Source: an uncultured Sphingobacteriales bacterium (lineage in GTDB: Bacteria; Bacteroidota; Bacteroidia; Chitinophagales; Chitinophagaceae). From it: a stretch of 64,000 bases of DNA. The notes under the pieces are model-generated. The model was not told the DNA's origin and searched no databases. It was given only the letters and a program-made list of their open reading frames with translations. Location of the stretch: the NCBI GenBank assembly GCA_937991535.1, contig CALKHN010000053.1, positions 7,517 through 71,516 on the forward strand, in the 5' to 3' direction. The position numbers and the translations under genes are program-made. Positions 35,740 to 44,711 of this stretch are shown here, one piece after another; within the stretch, counting starts at the first letter, position 1, and every line of letters begins with the position of its first letter.

Positions 35740-36039
35740 GTGATTTACAAAATCATACAACCATCCCAACATTTACAGTCTTTTGTAAAAGACTACCTGT
35801 TGCTGCACTTTAAGTTTGATAAAGATACCCGCATTCCGGTTAAACCTTTCCCCGCAAGCACTTTGCAATGCCTAGTGTTTTACGTAAAAAGTTCCGTTAT
35901 TGCTTATAATCCTGATTCGGGTAAGTTTACAACTTTTCCTCCCATTGCTATCAATGGTTCGTTAACATCAAGACTTGATTTTACAGTATCTAATGACTAT
36001 TTACTGCTGTCTATAGCTTTTCATCCCTGTGCCTTATAG
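35740..36039 (+). pseudogene. Truncated AraC-family regulator (N-terminal domain only)
   Basis: The 99 codons from a GTG match the N-terminal effector domain (DUF6597-type) of AraC regulators common in this group: 'IIQPSQHLQSFVKDYLLLHFKFDKD', then 'LLLSIAFHPCAL' and a stop. The helix-turn-helix half is missing. At the very point where the domain ends, the sequence switches to methyltransferase code in another frame. Confidence 0.7.
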
Positions 36040-36435
36040 CTTTGGATATTTCAGGTATGACGACATGCAAAGATTTATACAGAAAGTTGCAACGGCCTTA
36101 AAGCGAGGTGGAAAATGGATCATCAATTCCGGCTTGATGGCCGAAAGTTTTCTTGCAAAATTTGTTAAAGAAAAAACTTATGAACTTCCCGGCTTAACCA
36201 TGCATATCCGTAATGAATACGATGAATGGAAGAGTTGCTGCTTACCACGCTCACGTACACAAAAGACGGAAAGGAAGAAACACACCGGTTCAAACATCAT
36301 GTTTATACTATCGCCGAAGTGATACGCTGGCTGGGTAACCATGATCTAAAAACCATTACACTGTATAGTTCAACAGATAAAACAATATTTCGTTTGGGAG
36401 ATGCGCAGGTATATGTGGTGGCGGGAAAATATTAG
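36029..36435 (+). pseudogene. C-terminal fragment of a SAM-dependent methyltransferase, frameshifted
   Basis: From the junction with the AraC fragment one frame reads 'SFGYFRYDDMQRFIQKV', 'ALKRGGKWIINSG', 'GLTMHIRNEYDEWKSC', a typical methyltransferase C-terminal half. A single-base loss near 36235 moves the rest to another frame, 'LLTTLTYTKDGKEETHRF' to 'AQVYVVAGKY' at the stop 36433-36435. It is complementary to the fragment at 34655-34802. Confidence 0.75.
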
Positions 36436-36462
36436 GTTAACATTAAGCCCATAAGTGAAGAA

Positions 36463-36493
36463 GGGTTTCCAACCTTTGAAAGGTTGGAAACCC
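36463..36493. repeat. Perfect 14-bp inverted repeat (GGGTTTCCAACCTT)
   Basis: Arms at 36463-36476 and 36480-36493 flank a 3-base TGA centre. No T-run follows. It sits in the spacer between the broken methyltransferase and the receptor gene. The word composition suggests a dispersed hairpin repeat rather than a terminator. Confidence 0.8.
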
Positions 36494-36679
36494 CGGTTAA
36501 GGAAAAACACCCCAATGTGCTTGCATATTGTCCTGAGGATTTATATCTTGTACCCCAATAATATCCATCCAATTCAGTCTCTTCTTAGAAACCTGACCTA
36601 ACCTTCTTTTCTGCAGACAGGCATGTACTATCTCCGATTAGCATTATGATATCAGTTCACCATCCTCAAACCAACTGTC

Positions 36680-39118
36680 ATGAAAAGATGCATATTATTT
36701 ATTGCCGCCTATTCATTACTCCCGGCTATACCAGCGTTGTTATTTGCCCAGGCAAATATCCATGGCTCGGTAACGGATATGAATAGCGCCCCCATTGCCG
36801 ATGCTACTGTATTATTGCTGCATCCGGTTGATTCCGCGCTTGTAAAAGGAACGGTAAGCAATAGCACCGGCAATTATTCCTTTGAGAACATTGCTGCCGG
36901 TGATTATTTCATCAGTTTTTCTCATACCGGGTTCACAACGCTCTATACTCCATTACTCCAGGTAGCTGCGGATGTTAAGGATATAAAGAATGGTACACAA
37001 CAACTGAAACTGTCAGGCAGAACGCTAACCGGTGTTACAGTGACTGCCCAACGCCCTTTATACGAGCTTAAACCTGACCGTATGACGATTAACGTAGCCA
37101 ACAGTATTATCTCTGCAGGCAATACCGCATTACAGATACTGGAGCGATCGCCTGGTGTTGCGGTAAACAGGCAAAACAAAAGCATAGCGATGCTGGGTAA
37201 AGAAGGGGTGCGGGTAATGATCAATGGAAAACTAAACTACATACCCGTTTCTGCGATACTGCAGATGTTAGATGGCATGAGTGCCGGAAACATTGACAGG
37301 ATAGAATTGATTAGCACACCGCCCGCCAATTTTGATGCAGAAGGCAACGCGGGATATATCAACATTGTACTGAAGGAGAATAACAGCTTAGGAACCAATG
37401 GATCATTTTCCGCTATACTGGGATACGGTAAAGGATGGGTAACACAGGCGAGCCTGAATTTCAATTATCGCACAGCGAAACTGAACATTTATGGAGACTT
37501 TTCCTACTCAAGAGAAAGAAAACCGTTCACAACCAATGGCTTTAACCGGATATCAAATCAGGGAGATATTTTTGAAACCTATGGTGATTTAGACAGGATA
37601 GACACGACCCGGCTTCATAATGTCCGGATAGGCCTGGATTATCAGCTTGGCCATCGTACGATCATCGGTATTTTGCTTACCAGCAACGGCCGCTGGTACA
37701 GGCAGTCGGAGCACAGTACCGCCTCATTTCATATGAACGGACAACTGGACACCATTGCGCTAAGTTTCAATAGCGAGTTGAATAACTGGCAGGACTATGG
37801 TATTAACCTCAATCTGCACCAGCAATTTAAAAAAGGAGATAATCTTTCATTTAACGCCTACTATCTGCGTTATAAAAACAATCAGCCCTTCAATTATTAC
37901 AGCACGTATTATGATAAAGCAGGAAATTATATTTATGATGAGACCAGCCGGAACGGAAAGCTTACTCCATTGAACTTCTGGATTTATGCTGTGGACTATT
38001 CAGGAAAGCTGTCCAGAAAAATCAGCCTGGAAGCCGGGGCCAAAACCACTTTAGCCGATTTTACCAATGATCTCCATTTTGAAAGGTTCATTCAGGGTAA
38101 CTGGACCACAGACAGTGCCCTTTCATCCATCTACGCCCTGAAGGAAAATTATACTGCTGTATATACCTCCTTCAATTTTGCAGCTAATGACAAAACAGCA
38201 GTGAAGGCGGGGCTGCGCTATGAATATACCAATTCAAACCTGGGAACAACAACAGAAAAAAATATCGTTGACAGGCATTACGGGAAACTTTTCCCGACAT
38301 TATTTCTTTCACACAAGCTGAATGAACAGAACACCTTCAGTTTTTCGTATACCAGCAGGATCACCAGGCCAACATTCAACGACCTGGCCCCCTTCACTTA
38401 TTATGTTAATAGAAACACAGTATTAACCGGTAACCCTGCTTTGCAACCGGCCATTGCCCATGCCGTAACTGTGGGCTACACCTATAAAAAATACTTCCTG
38501 CAGCTAACTTTTACCAGAGAAAACAATAGCATCACTTTTTTCCAGCCCAGTGTTGACTCCGGCACCAACAAAACCATTTTGAGTCCACAAAACCTGGATC
38601 ATCAAAAACTTGCAGCGTTGGTGCTCTCGGTTCCCATAACCGTTGCTACCTGGTGGGGCATGCAATACAATATCACCGGAACATGGCAACAGGTGAATGC
38701 GTACTACGAAAAAGAGCCTGTAAGAATAGAGAAAAAGAACATCAGCATCAATATGATACAGACCTTTACCCTGCCTGCAAATTTTTCAGTGGAGCTGTCC
38801 GGCTTTTACAGCTCTCCCAATCTCAATGGGATCACTGTTTTTAAAGCGATGGGGTCGCTGGACTTTGGCATTAGAAAGAAACTGGGTGCAAGAGATAAAA
38901 TTAATTTCTCTGTCAACAACCTGTTTAACTCAATGGACTTCCGTGGATATACTAACGTGCCGGAAAAGAATCTTGTCAGTGATATTCATTTGCGGTTTTC
39001 CTGGCGAACCTTTAAGCTCACCTATACACGGAGTTTTGGAAAGCAAAATCTTAAAGCCAGCCGCAGTAGAACCACAGGTGCAGAAGATGAGAAGGGGCGA
39101 GTGAACTATAATCAATAA
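36680..39118 (+). CDS. Outer-membrane beta-barrel receptor with carboxypeptidase-regulatory-like domain
   Basis: 812 residues: signal peptide, a CarboxypepD_reg-like beta-sandwich (about residues 25-110, 'NIHGSVTDMNSAPIADATVLLL', 'YSFENIAAGDYFISFSHTGF' type), a plug-like part (about 115-220, 'LKPDRMTINVANSI', 'GVRVMINGK', 'IELISTPPANFDAEG') and a large barrel domain of the OMP_b-brl_3 type. Such proteins import or bind ligands in a TonB-dependent or TonB-like way. There is no SusD partner. Two membrane-protein genes follow immediately (13 bases), suggesting one transcript. Confidence 0.92.
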   Translation: MKRCILFIAAYSLLPAIPALLFAQANIHGSVTDMNSAPIADATVLLLHPVDSALVKGTVSNSTGNYSFENIAAGDYFISFSHTGFTTLYTPLLQVAADVKDIKNGTQQLKLSGRTLTGVTVTAQRPLYELKPDRMTINVANSIISAGNTALQILERSPGVAVNRQNKSIAMLGKEGVRVMINGKLNYIPVSAILQMLDGMSAGNIDRIELISTPPANFDAEGNAGYINIVLKENNSLGTNGSFSAILGYGKGWVTQASLNFNYRTAKLNIYGDFSYSRERKPFTTNGFNRISNQGDIFETYGDLDRIDTTRLHNVRIGLDYQLGHRTIIGILLTSNGRWYRQSEHSTASFHMNGQLDTIALSFNSELNNWQDYGINLNLHQQFKKGDNLSFNAYYLRYKNNQPFNYYSTYYDKAGNYIYDETSRNGKLTPLNFWIYAVDYSGKLSRKISLEAGAKTTLADFTNDLHFERFIQGNWTTDSALSSIYALKENYTAVYTSFNFAANDKTAVKAGLRYEYTNSNLGTTTEKNIVDRHYGKLFPTLFLSHKLNEQNTFSFSYTSRITRPTFNDLAPFTYYVNRNTVLTGNPALQPAIAHAVTVGYTYKKYFLQLTFTRENNSITFFQPSVDSGTNKTILSPQNLDHQKLAALVLSVPITVATWWGMQYNITGTWQQVNAYYEKEPVRIEKKNISINMIQTFTLPANFSVELSGFYSSPNLNGITVFKAMGSLDFGIRKKLGARDKINFSVNNLFNSMDFRGYTNVPEKNLVSDIHLRFSWRTFKLTYTRSFGKQNLKASRSRTTGAEDEKGRVNYNQ

Positions 39119-39131
39119 TAAATAGATAAAC

Positions 39132-39926
39132 ATGAAATCCTTGAATGTTTTAGAAAAAGAAAACGAGGAAATAACCGGAATTACTCAATTTCAAAAACCG
39201 ATTGTTTCTCCAGCGTTTGTTAGCGCCGCAATCATTGGGATCGTTTTGCTGATCGTTTTGATTCAAATCGGTTTCCTTAATACCTATATCAGATTTTTCC
39301 CGAAGTTTGAAGACACAACCATTGAAGGTCGCGGCACGATGCGTTTTAATTGGATAATGCACTTACATGGCATGGTTATGATGAGTTGGGTGTTCATGCT
39401 ACTGGTGCAGCCTATTCTTATCCGGCAAGGTAAAATGAAACTCCACCGCCAGGCAGGCCAGCTGAGTTATGTGATAGCCCCGTTGGTGGTGGTGTTTCTT
39501 TTTCTTGTTAACCAGGATGCGTATCATAACAATTTAAACCTCGCAGGAAAATTTCAGGCTGTTGCTTTCATATCCCTCACTTTCCCGGGTATTATTTTTT
39601 TTGGCGCCTTGTATACTTTTGCCATTTTATATAGACGCCGCCCGGCGCTACACATGCGCTTTATGTGCAGCACAGCTTTTCTATTGATTCCCCCCGCATT
39701 GGATCGTGCATTGATTTTTTATCTGAATTTGCCTGGTTTTGATGTGGGTAGTATCGTTGTGCTATTGTTGACAGGAACTATAACGATTATAGACTCTGTG
39801 AAGACAAAAAGACTGAGCCCCTTTGTTTTAGTGTTCGCTTTCTTTGTTCTGCATAAAACACTTTGGCATTTACGGGAGACTGATTTTTGGCAGACTATAG
39901 GAAATGTGATAGCAAAATTATTCTGA
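39132..39926 (+). CDS. Seven-helix membrane protein with conserved His, function unknown
   Basis: 264 residues with about seven hydrophobic helices. Conserved His-containing patches at the helix ends read 'HLHGMVMMSWVF', 'KLHRQAGQ' and 'LHMRFM'. The same patches occur in the paralogue just downstream ('HHFHGITSGG', 'AHRKLGK', 'LHARYM'), so they are probably functional and could be heme or metal ligands; that is inference. It begins 13 bases after the receptor stop. Confidence 0.8.
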   Translation: MKSLNVLEKENEEITGITQFQKPIVSPAFVSAAIIGIVLLIVLIQIGFLNTYIRFFPKFEDTTIEGRGTMRFNWIMHLHGMVMMSWVFMLLVQPILIRQGKMKLHRQAGQLSYVIAPLVVVFLFLVNQDAYHNNLNLAGKFQAVAFISLTFPGIIFFGALYTFAILYRRRPALHMRFMCSTAFLLIPPALDRALIFYLNLPGFDVGSIVVLLLTGTITIIDSVKTKRLSPFVLVFAFFVLHKTLWHLRETDFWQTIGNVIAKLF

Positions 39927-39971
39927 TCTTAAAAATATTACATACCAGAATTGTCAAAAAACCCATTCTAT

Positions 39972-40677
39972 ATGTTATCTCAAAAAGCAACTACTGCCCG
40001 TTTTACAGGCATGCCTGGCTTTGGTTTACATTAGCGATGGTCGCTACCATCACCGGGTTCTTCAAGTCCTTTATTTCAAAAATGGCGGAAACAGATCCTG
40101 TGCATCATTTTCATGGAATAACATCGGGCGGCTGGATATTCCTGCTCATCATTCAACCCTTTTTGTACAGCAGGGATAAATGGGCGCACATCGCAAGCTG
40201 GGAAAGATCTCTTTTCTACTTGCCCTGTTACTGGTTATGAGCGGACTTATGATGATGCACCTGATGCTTAGCCGACAAGGAGGATTAAATCCTTTTACCT
40301 ACATGATTTCTTTCCTTGATGTGATTTTCCATACCCGGTTTATTTTCTTTTATGTAAGTGCCATAAAGGATCGTCAAAATATGCAGTTACATGCCCGTTA
40401 TATGGCAGGTACGGTACTGGCGCTGCTGCCGCCGGGATTGGGAAGAGCCACTGCTTTAATACCGGCATTAACCGAAGGTACGCTGGGGCTTGATGTAACT
40501 TATATTCTTCTTGAACTCACAACAATTATTCTCATAATAGACGACAAAAGAAAAGGGAAAATTTACCCGCCTTATGTAATCGCATTTTTCTTTTTCATTT
40601 TTCAGCATATCGCTTTACATTTTGCTGCAGGCTGGCCGATTTGGCAAAAATTAATGAATGCGTTTGCGGCATTGTAA
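39972..40677 (+). pseudogene. Paralogous seven-helix membrane protein disrupted by two single-base losses
   Basis: The parts read MLSQK from the ATG at 39972, then in a second frame 'SNYCPFYRHAWLWFTLAMVATITGFF' type to 'QPFLYSRDK', then in a third frame 'MGAHRKLGKISFLLALLLVMSG' type to the stop at 40677. Both shifts are in the same direction and fall at short A runs (39981-39985 and about 40177), so adding one A at each place restores one protein of about 235 residues. This may be gene decay or homopolymer errors in the assembly. Confidence 0.75.
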
Positions 40678-40736
40678 GTTAATGCTGTGGCCCGTGCCAG
40701 GAACACTGATTCATGAAAACCGCGGGTAGGGTGATG

Positions 40737-41231
40737 CTATCTCTCATCGGCCGAAGGACCGTACATGCCCGGAACAGGCACATTCAGCAAACGAAGATAT
40801 ACCGATAACTGCCCGCGATGATGAATGATATGATTCATTACCATATTACGGATAGCCACTTTCCTGGGCAATTCAAATGCTTTTATTTCACCTCTTCTCA
40901 ATGACCACTTTATATTCAAATCTTCATCCATAGCTTTTTCCAATAAGGCAAGCGCCTGTTGCATAATATCCTCAAAAGCCGTGGTTATTTCATCTTTTGA
41001 AGAAACCTTCACACGATCAAAAGTATCCCTTGCAAAATCAAACTCTGTAGCTGCCATCATATAATTGATCCACCGCGGCAACTCCGCTATATGGCAGGCC
41101 AATCGCTCCATCGACATGCTTTTTTCGTGTGGTTGCCAGTTAAACTGTTCTTCGGGTATCCGTGCCAGTATTTTGCGAGTATTCGATGCTTCGTATTTGA
41201 GCTCATTTATGAGCGCTGTATGTATTGCCAT
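40737..41231 (-). CDS. DinB-family protein
   Basis: 164 residues forming the DinB/YfiT four-helix bundle. His near residue 47 ('LACHIAELPRWI') and the C-terminal 'NHIIHHRGQLSVYLR' supply the three metal ligands. Family members include bacillithiol/mycothiol-dependent transferases and hydrolases; the reaction here is unknown. It is divergent from the sialate esterase. Confidence 0.92.
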   Translation of the reverse strand: MAIHTALINELKYEASNTRKILARIPEEQFNWQPHEKSMSMERLACHIAELPRWINYMMAATEFDFARDTFDRVKVSSKDEITTAFEDIMQQALALLEKAMDEDLNIKWSLRRGEIKAFELPRKVAIRNMVMNHIIHHRGQLSVYLRLLNVPVPGMYGPSADER

Positions 41232-41245
41232 TGAAAATATTTTGA

Positions 41246-41253
41246 CAAAGGTA
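41246..41253 (-). promoter_or_regulatory. Perfect TAnnTTTG box before the DinB gene
   Basis: TACCTTTG on the minus strand lies 14 bases from the ATG at 41231, implying a very short leader. Confidence 0.5.
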
Positions 41254-41260
41254 GAATTGA

Positions 41261-41292
41261 TTTTGTCATACTTTTTTTCTTTACTATCTTTT
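41261..41292 (+). promoter_or_regulatory. Promoter of the sialate O-acetylesterase
   Basis: TTTTG (41261-41265) is followed after 19 bases by TATCTTTT (41285-41292), close to the Bacteroidota -33/-7 consensus with ideal spacing. It lies 18 bases before the ATG at 41311. Confidence 0.65.
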
Positions 41293-41310
41293 CAACACAA
41301 AATAAACCAC

Positions 41311-42768
41311 ATGAACAAAATCCTTGCATTGTTTTTCATAACCATTTCTATTTTAACGGGACTGAGCTTTGAAGGATTTGCCAATATTCGTCTTCCCGCA
41401 GTACTTTCCAGCAATATGGTATTGCAGCAGCAGTCAACCGTAAACCTGTGGGGCTGGTCATCTCCCGGAGAAAAAATTTTCATTACCACATCATGGGGCT
41501 CAGCAATTGATTCTACCGTTGCATCGGGCGATGCCAAATGGAATATTGCAATCAAAACACCTGCCGCGGGTGGTCCTTATACCATTACCTTCAAAGGCAA
41601 TAATACAATCGTACTCAATAATGTAATGATTGGTGAAGTATGGGTTTGCTCAGGCCAGTCCAATATGGAATGGAGCAGCCTGAATGGTTTGCCGCAGATA
41701 GACGCCGAACTTCCGAACAGCGCCAATCCCAATATCCGTTTTTTTCATATTCCCAAAACCACGGCGTTAACTCCCCAGGAAGATTGCGTGGCTACATGGA
41801 CGGAATGCAACCCGGAAACATTAAAAAGCTTCAGCGCGGTAGCCTATTATTTTGGAAAACAATTGCAGCAAAAATTAAACATACCCATTGGGCTTATCAA
41901 TACCAGTTGGGGCGGCACGCCCGCAGAAGTATGGACACCTGAAGACCTGGTGGAAAATGACCCGGAGCTGAAAACCGCCGCTGCTAAAATTGGCGCTACC
42001 AACTGGTGGCCCATTGCACCCGGCAGGGCATACAATGCCATGATTTCCCCCATCACTTCTTTTGATATTGCCGGCGCCATCTGGTACCAGGGAGAAAGCA
42101 ATGCAGGCACAGCGTCCACATATAAACAATTGATGACAACCCTGATTGATAGCTGGCGTAAAGACTGGAACAAGAATATCCCTTTTTACTACGTACAGAT
42201 AGCGCCTTTTGCTTACGGCAATAAAAATATAGGAGCTTTATTGCGGGAAGCGCAAACGCAGACACTCACACATCCCAATACAGGCATGGCCGTAATTACC
42301 GACCTGGTAGATAATGTAAAAGACATTCATCCCAAAAACAAGAAGGATGTTGGCACAAGATTAGCTGCCTGGGCTTTGGCAGAAACTTATAAAAAAGAGG
42401 GAATTACTTATAAAAGTCCCATGTATAAAAACATGGAGGTAAACAAAAATAAAGTAACAGTGTATTTCGACAATGTGCCCAATGGACTGGTTATTAAAGG
42501 AGGAGAAAAGAAAGCCACCGAATTTTATATTGCCGGAGATGATAAAAACTTTTTGCCTGCTGATGTAAAGATTGACGGTGATCATGTAATACTTACCAAC
42601 AAGCAAATTAAAAATCCTGTAGCCGTGCGGTTTGCATTCAGCAATACGGCAATAGCCAATATTTTCAGCAAAGAAACCAGCCCGAACGGACAGGCCAGAC
42701 CGGGATTACCTGTAAATCCTTTCAGAACGGATGACTGGGATGTGGATACAGGTAGTGACCAGAAGTAA
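41311..42768 (+). CDS. Sialate O-acetylesterase-like secreted esterase
   Basis: From the ATG at 41311 (485 residues) a Sec signal (MNKILALFFITISILTGL) precedes 'IRLPAVLSSNMVLQQQ', the typical start of this family. The SGNH-like esterase domain has 'EVWVCSGQSNMEWS' (Ser nucleophile), 'LINTSWGGTPAEVWTP', 'AIWYQGESNAGTA' and the C-terminal 'DLVDNVKDIHPKNKKDVG' with Asp/His. It removes acetyl groups from sialic acids or other glycans in the periplasm. The sialidase-like gene at 61322 could act on the same glycans, although it is far away. The open frame upstream to 41065 overlaps the DinB gene and is not coding. Confidence 0.93.
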   Translation: MNKILALFFITISILTGLSFEGFANIRLPAVLSSNMVLQQQSTVNLWGWSSPGEKIFITTSWGSAIDSTVASGDAKWNIAIKTPAAGGPYTITFKGNNTIVLNNVMIGEVWVCSGQSNMEWSSLNGLPQIDAELPNSANPNIRFFHIPKTTALTPQEDCVATWTECNPETLKSFSAVAYYFGKQLQQKLNIPIGLINTSWGGTPAEVWTPEDLVENDPELKTAAAKIGATNWWPIAPGRAYNAMISPITSFDIAGAIWYQGESNAGTASTYKQLMTTLIDSWRKDWNKNIPFYYVQIAPFAYGNKNIGALLREAQTQTLTHPNTGMAVITDLVDNVKDIHPKNKKDVGTRLAAWALAETYKKEGITYKSPMYKNMEVNKNKVTVYFDNVPNGLVIKGGEKKATEFYIAGDDKNFLPADVKIDGDHVILTNKQIKNPVAVRFAFSNTAIANIFSKETSPNGQARPGLPVNPFRTDDWDVDTGSDQK

Positions 42769-42867
42769 GTGGTCAGTCGAAAGTGATGGGTTACAAGAAC
42801 AAGTCACAGGTTACAAGTTACAGGGAAATCCACTTGTGCACCTGCGAGTTGCGACCTGAAACCGCTC
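42769..42867. repeat. Word-repeat spacer between convergent genes
   Basis: The whole spacer is made of GTTACAAG, GTCACAGGTTACAAGTTACAG-like words on the left and ACCTGCGAGTTGCGACCTGAAACC-like words on the right. The two orientations can pair imperfectly. It uses the same word family as 6079-6138 and 28748-28808. Confidence 0.7.
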
Positions 42868-43668
42868 CTACCCTTTTGTTGACAAATAATTATAATCCTT
42901 TAGCAGGGTATCTAAAAAATCAAACGCGGGCATGGTGCTTTGAATGGCTAACACATTTTTAACACGGTCTGAAGCGTTTTCCACCATTTGTATATGTCCT
43001 GTTTGACGGCCCGTATCCAAAATGCCCTTAATCGTATTGATATCTCTGTCGCTCAGGCGCATTACCTGCGGAAATACGGGAACATAGCTATCGCTTACTT
43101 CCATGAAAATGGTGTCTTCAAGATTTCCTTTGGGATTGGCTTTAATAAGCAGCGTTCCGGCTGCCAAATCTCCAAGTCTTTTTGATTTATGATGTACTGC
43201 AACCAGAACCAGGTCTGCAATAAACATCAGTGTTGTTATCCACAATGCTTTTAATGCACCTATCCAGCCAAATACAATAGCAATGATAATAACAGGAATA
43301 GAAAGGTCGGATGACCGCAGCAGCCACCGGATCATATACTGTGCCGGCGAAGCTTTTCCCCCGTTATCATTCACCACACGTATACCCAGTAATTTTTTCC
43401 CTACGCTTTGCCCGTTCCAGAACAGTTCGCAAAAAAAATGATAGGTGAACACAGGCAGTAATATAATAAGCTGAAGGGCCCACATATCGTATCCAGAAAT
43501 ATTGCGTGCATAATTACCTGCTGCGGAAGCGTATACATTGTAGGCAATGATGATATAAAATATTTGCAGCACAAAATCAATGATCCAGGCTATCATTCTT
43601 GTATGAAAAGGAGCGCTTTCAAATTCAAGGTCAATATTAAAATTAGTAGGAATAAAAATCTTACCCAT
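42868..43668 (-). CDS. RDD-family membrane protein
   Basis: 266 residues from the ATG at 43668 (MGKIFIPTN). The RDD domain is in the first 190 residues: 'APFHTRMIAWIIDFVLQ' carries the Arg-Asp pair, 'GQSVGKKLLGIRVVNDNGG' the loop signature, with about five hydrophobic helices. A soluble helical tail of about 85 residues follows. RDD proteins are poorly understood; some are Na+/H+ antiporters. It is divergent from, and very commonly linked with, the SpoIIM-DUF4129-DUF4350-MoxR-DUF58 run. Confidence 0.93.
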   Translation of the reverse strand: MGKIFIPTNFNIDLEFESAPFHTRMIAWIIDFVLQIFYIIIAYNVYASAAGNYARNISGYDMWALQLIILLPVFTYHFFCELFWNGQSVGKKLLGIRVVNDNGGKASPAQYMIRWLLRSSDLSIPVIIIAIVFGWIGALKALWITTLMFIADLVLVAVHHKSKRLGDLAAGTLLIKANPKGNLEDTIFMEVSDSYVPVFPQVMRLSDRDINTIKGILDTGRQTGHIQMVENASDRVKNVLAIQSTMPAFDFLDTLLKDYNYLSTKG

Positions 43669-43747
43669 AGTATGCAATAATATATATTTGGGTCAGTTGT
43701 TAAACGATGTTAAGTATTTATTTAAATTGGAACAAATTTAATTACCC

Positions 43748-44710
43748 TTGCGTGAAGCCTTATTTATAAAAAAGAATAAAGACAGGTGGCTGAAAACCCA
43801 GCACATGCCGGCAGAAGATGCCGATGAAACTGGTATAGATTTCACGCAACTGGTAGACGATCTTTCCTATGCCAAAACTTTTTACCCGCATAGCAGGGTA
43901 ACCCGGTATTTAAATGCAAGGGCATCGCAAATCTACATGAGTATTTACCAGAGCAGGAAAGAAGACCGCAACCGCATTACTGAATTCTGGAAATATACCG
44001 TACCCCTTACCGTTCGGAAGCATCATGGTGTATTGTTGTTTTGTGCAGCGCTTTTTATTACCTTTTTTATAACCGGTTTTTATTCATCACAGCATGATGA
44101 AACTTTTGTACGCGAAATGCTGAGCGACAATTATGTGAATATGACGGAAGAGAATATTGAAAACGGCAAGCCGTTTGGCGTATACGCCGAAGGAGGGGAA
44201 CTGCTGATGTGGATGGGGATTATGATCAACTACCTTTTTGTGGCATTTGGCTATTTTGCACAGGGCCTTTTGCTTTGCATTCCGTTGATCGTTTCCTTGC
44301 TTACTGAAGGCGTTCGGCTGGGCGCATTTGAACAAATGTTCTTTGCAAAAGGATTGGGTATGCAATCTGTACTAACTGTTTTCATTCACGGCACACTGGA
44401 AATATCGGCTATTGTAATTGCAGGCGCGGCGGGTATTGTATTGGGCAAGGGCTGGATGTTTCCGGGAACGGGTAAAAGATTAGATGCATTTATGCGGGGA
44501 GCCAAAGATGGCGTTATCATATTGGCCAGTTTAATACCGGTTTTTATGGTAGCGGCCTTTTTTGAAGGATTTATTACCCGCTATTATACAATGCCCTGGT
44601 GGTTAAGCGGTTTTATTTTATTGCTTTCCGCTTCCTACATCACATGGTATTATATTATTTATCCCGTGCGGGTACAAAAACGTATGTTAGCCAGGCGCAA
44701 AACCTTATAA
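43748..44710 (+). CDS. SpoIIM (stage II sporulation protein M)-like membrane protein
   Basis: 320 residues starting at a TTG (MREALFIKKNKDRW), which is where family members start; no suitable ATG exists. A soluble helical N-terminus (1-95) precedes about five or six hydrophobic helices. Family patterns include 'YLNARASQIYMSIYQSR', 'GFYSSQHDETFVREML' and 'TVFIHGTLEISAIVIAGAAG'. This organism type does not form spores; in Bacteroidota the family sits in the MoxR-DUF58 cluster. A TATATTTG box at 43683-43690 could be the operon promoter. Confidence 0.9.
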   Translation: MREALFIKKNKDRWLKTQHMPAEDADETGIDFTQLVDDLSYAKTFYPHSRVTRYLNARASQIYMSIYQSRKEDRNRITEFWKYTVPLTVRKHHGVLLFCAALFITFFITGFYSSQHDETFVREMLSDNYVNMTEENIENGKPFGVYAEGGELLMWMGIMINYLFVAFGYFAQGLLLCIPLIVSLLTEGVRLGAFEQMFFAKGLGMQSVLTVFIHGTLEISAIVIAGAAGIVLGKGWMFPGTGKRLDAFMRGAKDGVIILASLIPVFMVAAFFEGFITRYYTMPWWLSGFILLLSASYITWYYIIYPVRVQKRMLARRKTL

Positions 44711-44711
44711 T

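Noticed and set aside
41065..41310. N-terminal extension of the sialate esterase frame
   Set aside because: It overlaps the DinB gene, would bury the signal peptide, and a good promoter lies just before the ATG at 41311.
43683..43740. Face-to-face -7 boxes between the RDD and SpoIIM genes as a deliberate overlapping-promoter switch
   Set aside because: TATATTTG (plus, 43683) and TAAATTTG (minus, 43733) are both perfect matches, but the region is A/T-rich, neither has a clear -33 element, and chance occurrence is likely.
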